Of a stretch of 64,000 nt of DNA, positions 59,678 to 64,000 are shown one piece after another. The translations under genes were made by a program, and so were the position numbers. The notes beneath the pieces are model-generated. The model did no database searches, was not told the DNA's origin, and worked only from the letters and a program-made list of their open reading frames with translations. Each line of letters starts with the position of its first letter. Position 1 is the first letter of the stretch. The DNA is from Streptomyces sp. CB02400 (GTDB taxonomy: Bacteria > Actinomycetota > Actinomycetes > Streptomycetales > Streptomycetaceae). The stretch is taken from assembly GCF_001905725.1 (NCBI RefSeq), contig NZ_LIWB01000027.1, forward strand, positions 31,297 to 95,296, written 5' to 3'.

Positions 59678-60511
59678 ATGACAGCGATACCGGGTCTTGG
59701 GGAGCGGCCGTTCCATCGGAACTTCACGCTGAGCATCACGAAGGCATTGGGAGATCAGCTCGCGGTGGGGTTGGAGGAACTCACACCCGCGCCCCTTGCG
59801 GACGAGCACATCGATCAACTGGAGGAGCGCGCCGGCGTATATCAGCTCTACCTCAACGGAGACTTCGTCTACGTGGGCAAGGCCGATAAGTCGCTGCAGG
59901 CCAGGCTCAGGAACCATCTCAAGAAGATCTCCGGGCGGCGCGGCATCACGCTCGACGAGATCACGTTCTCCTGCCTCTACGTGGCCGAGGACTTCTCGGC
60001 CCTCGCTCCAGAACAGCTCTTGATCAATCACCACAAGGGTCAGGGGGACATCCCCTGGAACAACAACGGCTTCGGTAACAGGGACCCAGGACGTCAGCGT
60101 GATCACACCATCCTGAAGCGAAGCCACTTCGACGCGCTCTACCCGATCGATCTTGAGCGCCCAGTCAAGGGGTTGGCGGCTGGGACGATGACCCTCCACG
60201 CGCTGATGGCCGCTGTGAAGGCGGGCCTGCCCTACACCTTCCGCTACGCGTCGGTGCCGGATCACCGGGGGATCACGGTCACGGTGCCGCACGTGGAACC
60301 GACAGCTGACTCCGTCTTCCGCTTGATCTCGGCAGCGGTCCCGCAGCAGTGGCAGATCACAGCGCTCATGGGCTACGTGATCATGTACCGGGAGTCTCCA
60401 ACCGAATACGAGAGCGCCTGGCGCTACTACCGGGATGGTCAGGCGATCGAGGGCACACCTCAGCAGGCGCCAGAAGAGGAGGAAGACAGCGCATCGGAGA
60501 CGGGCGAGTGA
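59678..60511 (+). CDS. GIY-YIG nuclease related to the Eco29kI group
   Basis: 277 residues from the ATG at 59678; an ATG nine codons earlier (59651) is also possible. The nuclease motifs are ERAGVYQLYLNGDFVYVGKA (GIY and YIG), LQARLRNHLKK with the Arg, LAPEQLLINHHKGQGD with the Glu, and PWNNNGFGNRDPGRQRD, which resembles the WN-GFG signature of Eco29kI enzymes. A C-terminal domain of 130 residues is unknown. It is divergent from the methyltransferase gene 149 bases away. It may be the real restriction partner of that methyltransferase. Confidence 0.78.
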   Translation: MTAIPGLGERPFHRNFTLSITKALGDQLAVGLEELTPAPLADEHIDQLEERAGVYQLYLNGDFVYVGKADKSLQARLRNHLKKISGRRGITLDEITFSCLYVAEDFSALAPEQLLINHHKGQGDIPWNNNGFGNRDPGRQRDHTILKRSHFDALYPIDLERPVKGLAAGTMTLHALMAAVKAGLPYTFRYASVPDHRGITVTVPHVEPTADSVFRLISAAVPQQWQITALMGYVIMYRESPTEYESAWRYYRDGQAIEGTPQQAPEEEEDSASETGE

Positions 60512-60765
60512 TCCATCAGGGCTGCCATGCGGGCGCGATTCAGACAGACGGGTAGGCGAGCGGTCCTCCTAGTCCCGAAGCGCGCGCTGTGAATTAATCC
60601 GATTCCTGCCTCGTTGATCGCGTGGTGGCTGACGGTGGCCGCCGACAGGGCGTGAGCGGCGTCGGCCAGGGAGCGACACAGGGCGAGTGGACCCCGATCA
60701 GGCGAGTGGGGGTAGCGGGAGCCACCCTCCGGTGGCTCCCGCGTTCGTCGGCGCGGCGATCAGGG

Positions 60766-61071
60766 TCAGCGAGTCCGTCGACGGAACAACGGGACTGGAG
60801 CGGTGTACGTCTTGTTCTCGGCCGTGATGCCTTCAAGGGCCGCGATTCGCCGTTCGATCGCCTTGACGTTCTCCGCGTTGTTGACCGTAGCGACCCCTTG
60901 GACGGTGACGGCCAAGGGGTCGGAGACCAGTGCCGCCCTGCGTTCGCGAAGGACTTCCACGGCGACGGCCTGGACGGAACCAAGGCGCTGGTAGCGGGTG
61001 TCGAGGTCGGTTCGTTCCGCTTCGCCGAGCTCGGAGCGGAGGTAGGCGTACTCGGCATCGGTGAGGGTCAC
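60766..61071 (-). CDS. Small phage-type protein downstream of capsid genes
   Basis: 101 residues from the GTG at 61071. It is helical and charged (LTDAEYAYLRSELGEAERTD, AVAVEVLRERRAALVSDPLA), of the kind seen after capsid genes in actinophages. It overlaps the gene before it by 4 bases. The function is not known. Confidence 0.6.
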   Translation of the reverse strand: MTLTDAEYAYLRSELGEAERTDLDTRYQRLGSVQAVAVEVLRERRAALVSDPLAVTVQGVATVNNAENVKAIERRIAALEGITAENKTYTAPVPLFRRRTR

Positions 61072-61256
61072 GATGTCTGTGCCTTGCCGCAGCGGGGCTG
61101 ACGCGGCGGCTCCGGGGTCCAGGCGTCGGGGTGCGTGATCTGGTCCGCGATCGCCGGGTCGCTTACTTCCGTACCGGGCTGGAGCAGGATGGTCTCGTGA
61201 GTCTTGGGATCGGTGACGAAGACAGCGGTGGTGAGGACGCGGGTGGTGGGCATCAC
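61068..61256 (-). CDS. Small phage-type protein
   Basis: 62 residues, beginning MMPTTRVLTTAVFVTDPKTH with strand-rich sequence LLQPGTEVSDPAIADQITHP. Similar short proteins lie between capsid and head-tail genes in phages. Coupled on both sides by overlaps. The function is not known. Confidence 0.55.
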   Translation of the reverse strand: MMPTTRVLTTAVFVTDPKTHETILLQPGTEVSDPAIADQITHPDAWTPEPPRQPRCGKAQTS

Positions 61257-62299
61257 AGGACCTTCGCGGTGATGTGGATGTCTGGGACATAGAGGACCGG
61301 CATGGCGACGGCGGAGCCCTTCGTCCAGACCTGAACGGGGTCGTCCTGGTGGCCGGCGGTGATGACGATGCCGGGAGCATCCTCGCGGGTGATCGCTGGG
61401 TTAGTGCCGGAGGAGAGGACCAGTGACTCGGCGGTGATGCCGTACTGGGTCTCCGCCCAGGATTCGGGGTTCGGCGGGAGCAGGATCCAGCGGTCCTCGG
61501 GGACGACACGCTGGTAGGTGTCGTCGACGGAGATCTGCACGTCGTAGACGGTGATCGGCGGCAGGTTGTAGCGGGCACGGACGACCTCGACCTCGTTGGG
61601 CGCGAGGACCGCAGTGGGGGTGGTGGAGCCGTTGACGCTGCCGAAGTACGCCGCGCGGTAGGCGTCGTTCGCGGCAAGCGTGGCGCGGGCCTTGTACGAG
61701 GTGATCACACGGGACGGGAGTGGGGCGCCGATGGAGCGCAGGTACTCGATCCAGCGCAGCTCGTCGGCGATCGGGTCGCTGGTCGGGTCCGACCAGGGCT
61801 TGGCGGCAGTGGGCATGTTGGCGTCCGGGACGCCGAAGTCGGCCTCCAGGGTGAGTCCGTTCTCGCCGTTCAGGCTGAACTTGCCGTCGACGAGGAGGTC
61901 GCCGGCAGCGAGCTCCATGCGGTTGTGGATGGACTCGACGTGGCGCTCGATGTCGTCGTAGAGCAGCTCGACGAACTCGGAGGCGTCGGCGCCGCGGGCG
62001 GTGTCGAGAAGGATCTGCTCCAACTCGCCGACAATCAGCTTCTGGCCGAGTGGCGGAAGCATCCCCTCGGTGATGATCTTCTCGGCCTGGCGGCGGGCGA
62101 CGGCGGTCTCGGCGTCGTACGCGCGGAACTTCGCCACGTTCACGCGCCGCTTGCTGGACTTGATTCGGAACTTGACGGAGTTCAGGCGCCGTTCGGGCAT
62201 GACGGTGCGGGTCAGCTCGAAGTCGGCCGGGGTAGCCATCGTGCGGGCGAAGGCGTTGAGGTCAGCCGCGTCGATGTCGCGCAGCAGGGTGTCGAGCAT
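61253..62299 (-). CDS. Phage major capsid protein (protein E-like)
   Basis: 348 residues from the ATG at 62299 after GAGGAG. It has the pattern of the major capsid protein E family (HK97-like fold): FELTRTVMPERRLNSVKFRI, VAKFRAYDAETAVARRQAEK, LPPLGQKLIVGELEQILLDT and GIVITAGHQDDPVQVWTKGS near the end. Its neighbour at 62322 is a decoration protein, the usual companion. No portal, terminase or protease gene is seen in the window. Confidence 0.82.
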   Translation of the reverse strand: MLDTLLRDIDAADLNAFARTMATPADFELTRTVMPERRLNSVKFRIKSSKRRVNVAKFRAYDAETAVARRQAEKIITEGMLPPLGQKLIVGELEQILLDTARGADASEFVELLYDDIERHVESIHNRMELAAGDLLVDGKFSLNGENGLTLEADFGVPDANMPTAAKPWSDPTSDPIADELRWIEYLRSIGAPLPSRVITSYKARATLAANDAYRAAYFGSVNGSTTPTAVLAPNEVEVVRARYNLPPITVYDVQISVDDTYQRVVPEDRWILLPPNPESWAETQYGITAESLVLSSGTNPAITREDAPGIVITAGHQDDPVQVWTKGSAVAMPVLYVPDIHITAKVL

Positions 62300-62321
62300 G
62301 GCGAGTGTGGCTCCTCATCCT

Positions 62322-62720
62322 TCAGACGAAGTGGATCTGCGCGGTCGAAGTGGTGATGGCGCTCGGGTCGAGTCCGCCAGGGACATGGGCGGCGGCGATC
62401 AGGCCGTGCCAGAGCAGGGCGGCGCCGGCACGACCGCTGCCGGGTGCGAAGGGGACGTCCGTGAGGAGCACGCCAGCGAAGTCCGCGCGGCCGTCCGTGG
62501 CGGCCGTGTCCCAGGGGCCGTAGAGATTGGTGGCGGTGACGCGGCCGAGCGGGATGCCAGCTCGCATGATGCTGCGGGGCTGGCCGAGGGTGGGCGGCGT
62601 GTAGTGGGTGCCCTCGGTGAAGAGGGTGATGGTGAGCGGCGTGTCGACTCCGTGCCGGGACGCCAGCCAGGGGCGGTCGACGGTGGCGGAATCGGAGTAC
62701 GTGATCGGCTGAAGATCCAC
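62322..62720 (-). CDS. Phage head decoration protein (lambda gpD-like)
   Basis: 132 residues from the GTG at 62720 after GGAGGCGCCTGCC. ITLFTEGTHYTPPTLGQPRS, IPLGRVTATNLYGPWD and FAGVLLTDVPFAPGSGRAGA followed by LLWHGLIAAAHVP match the gpD/HDPD fold, which clamps capsid hexamers. It lies 22 bases before the capsid gene. Confidence 0.8.
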   Translation of the reverse strand: MDLQPITYSDSATVDRPWLASRHGVDTPLTITLFTEGTHYTPPTLGQPRSIMRAGIPLGRVTATNLYGPWDTAATDGRADFAGVLLTDVPFAPGSGRAGAALLWHGLIAAAHVPGGLDPSAITTSTAQIHFV

Positions 62721-62830
62721 GGCAGGCGCCTCCGGTCAGTCTGTATGGGCGGTGAGGCCGTACGGTCACCGGTTGGTGCCGTCGTCCGCGAGGCTCTGAG
62801 CGGGGCGTGGCCCCCGAAGGTGTGCCGGGG

Positions 62831-63556
62831 TCACGTGCTCTTGATATGGCTGCGGCGGTGGGCGATGTCCAGGCCGATCTGGCCGGAGCGGGAGGCGGTG
62901 TCTCCCGAGCGTCCGGGGATGTTGGAGGGGCTGCCCAATGGCGGTGCCGCTGACGGCCGCAGAGTTCGCTGGTCGAAGAGTTCTGGACGGCGTTCCTGCA
63001 GTTCCTCGGCCGCCTTGGCCAGCGCCGTATCGTCCGCCTCTGGGGCGGCGAGGCGGCTGAGCAGGACCACGGCATCCTCCAGTTCGGTGCCGGTGGCGCC
63101 CAGGCCCACCAGGACGGCGCGGCGTGCGGCGTCCCGCTCCCGGGCGACCGCCGCAGCCTCGCGTTCCTGTGCCAGGCGTTCGCGCTCGGCGGCTGCCTGC
63201 TCGCGGCGCTAGACCTCTGATAGACGGGCCTGCTCGGCGTCCTTCTGCTGCTGCTCGGCGTGCCGCTGGTTCTGTACGTACTCCGTGAGGGCCTTCGCCG
63301 AGTCGAACCCGAGCTGGCCGAGGAGGTCCCGCACGCCAGCGCGACGGCCCTGGTCCTTCTCGCGGGCGAAACGGCGGGACAGCTCCTCCTGCGGGATGGT
63401 CACCACTTTGGTGTCGGTGCCCTCCGGGGACGTCTCGCCGGTTGGCGGATTGCCCGGGTCGTCGAGGGAGGCGCCGAGAATCGGAAGGATCGCGCGGCCG
63501 TCGCGGCGATAGCCGAGCGGTGTGAGCGGCAGCGGAGGGGGTGTATGTACGGTCAT
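62831..63556 (-). pseudogene. Phage scaffold protein with an in-frame TAG
   Basis: The frame from the ATG at 63556 (after GAGGAG) to 62831 is one protein but for a TAG at 63209-63211. Before the stop: VTIPQEELSRRFAREKDQGR and QLGFDSAKALTEYVQNQRHA. After it: RREQAAAERERLAQEREAAA, a coiled coil that continues the helix, then TGTELEDAVVLLSRLAAPEA. This is the typical plan of a phage scaffold protein (GTKVVTI start, charged helix, C-terminal capsid-binding part). A CAG or GAG changed to TAG is likely. Confidence 0.72.
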
Positions 63557-63685
63557 GGGCAAGCTCCTCGCCCAGACGCCCCCGCGGCCGGGCGGAGTCT
63601 AACCCCCTGCGGGCTCACGTCTTTCAGACTTGTGGCTTAGGCCCAATGCCGGTGACTTTGGTGGGTTCTGGTCGTTGGATGGGTT

Positions 63686-64000
63686 GTGCCAAGACCGGGT
63701 CAGGTGAAGCCGTCGGGGGTTGATCGGTTCTCGGATCGGATCGCGTTGGGGGTGCTGACGCGGGTGTTTCCGCCGGAGCTGATCGACGAGGTGGTCGCCG
63801 AGTGCGGCAGGGTTGAGCAGCGGACGCGGCTGCTGCCGGCACGGGTGGTGGTCTACTTCGTCCTGGCGATGTGTCTGTTTTTCGGGCAGGGCTATGAAGA
63901 AGTGGCGCGGCTTCTGGTCCAGGGGCTGGAGCGTGAAGGCCGGTGGGTGAAGACCTGGCGGGTGCCCACGACGGCGGCGATCGGCCGGGCCCGTCTGCGG
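63686..64000 (+). CDS. IS4-family transposase, N-terminal part (runs off the window)
   Basis: 105 codons are visible from a GTG at 63686; the frame is open to the end. GVDRFSDRIALGVLTRVFPP, RTRLLPARVVVYFVLAMCLF and YEEVARLLVQGLER match the N-terminal domain of IS4-family transposases that are common in Streptomyces. Its left end should lie between the scaffold gene and 63686, but I could not place the terminal repeat. The insertion separates the head genes from whatever lies to the right. Confidence 0.8.
   Translation, partial: MPRPGQVKPSGVDRFSDRIALGVLTRVFPPELIDEVVAECGRVEQRTRLLPARVVVYFVLAMCLFFGQGYEEVARLLVQGLEREGRWVKTWRVPTTAAIGRARLR

Noticed and set aside
49297..60511. DISARM or BREX system
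   Set aside because: None of the marker genes (DUF1998 DrmB, PLD-type DrmC, PglZ, BrxC) is present.
60594..61058. A 154-codon minus frame over the small phage gene
   Set aside because: Ser/Arg/Pro-rich shadow in another frame; the accepted gene has GTG start and coupling.

Overview
The window is high-GC actinobacterial DNA, almost certainly from a Streptomyces chromosome. The signs are strong GC bias at third codon positions, GTG/TTG starts, many ATGA overlaps between genes, a complete mce lipid-import locus, twin-arginine exported glycoside hydrolases, PucR, IclR and XRE/TPR regulators, and MAB_1171c-type membrane proteins. The left two thirds (1 to about 36.7 kb) look like stable chromosome. 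The right third (36.7-64 kb) is accessory DNA with four transposon-derived elements, broken genes, a restriction/defence island and phage head genes.

Layout. 1-1066: 3' end of a PLP aminotransferase. 1100-2362: secreted lytic transglycosylase. 2415-14473: one minus-strand mce locus, read from 14473 downwards: ATPase, two YrbE permeases, MceA to MceF, then four small Mce-associated membrane proteins. 15125-18427: three secreted proteins, followed by a PucR regulator (18642-19853). 19955-32134: an arabinan-degrading set (three GH43 enzymes, one with a ricin-type lectin domain, one GH51 arabinofuranosidase, a solute-binding protein with two permeases), plus a DUF4360 protein and a GH35-like protein that seems to lack its catalytic residues. 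Two of these promoter regions share an 18-bp operator-like sequence. 32392-36724: ImmA/IrrE-like peptidase, two MAB_1171c-like membrane proteins and a FAD oxidoreductase, ending exactly where a lone TnpB element begins.

38286-44547 holds an unusual minus-strand operon: MoaA-like radical SAM enzyme, thymidylate-kinase-like P-loop kinase, unknown protein, alkaline-phosphatase/sulfatase-fold hydrolase (STM4013-like, interrupted by one TGA) and NUDIX hydrolase. It lies downstream of a zinc-knuckle-like unknown, an RsbW-type ATP-binding protein and a frameshifted XRE/TPR regulator. I could not match it to any described pathway; it is the best candidate for a new system. 45098-46722 is an IclR/SMP-30 pair.

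48431-60511 is a defence island. A four-gene operon (MORC/MutL-like GHKL ATPase, Mrr-nuclease/SF2 helicase fusion, unknown 193-residue protein, sigma-region-4 protein) ends in an IS5-family insertion. Next come an Eco29kI-family endonuclease, a second IS5-type element, an AbrB-like small protein, a Vsr endonuclease with an extra N-terminal domain, a C5-cytosine methyltransferase and a second GIY-YIG nuclease. 60766-63556 is a phage head module (two small proteins, major capsid, decoration protein, scaffold with an in-frame TAG), cut off by an IS4-type transposase that runs off the end.

No tRNA, rRNA or CRISPR array was seen. Functions are read from sequence motifs without database searches. 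Family names are recognition from memory and each is qualified in its entry.
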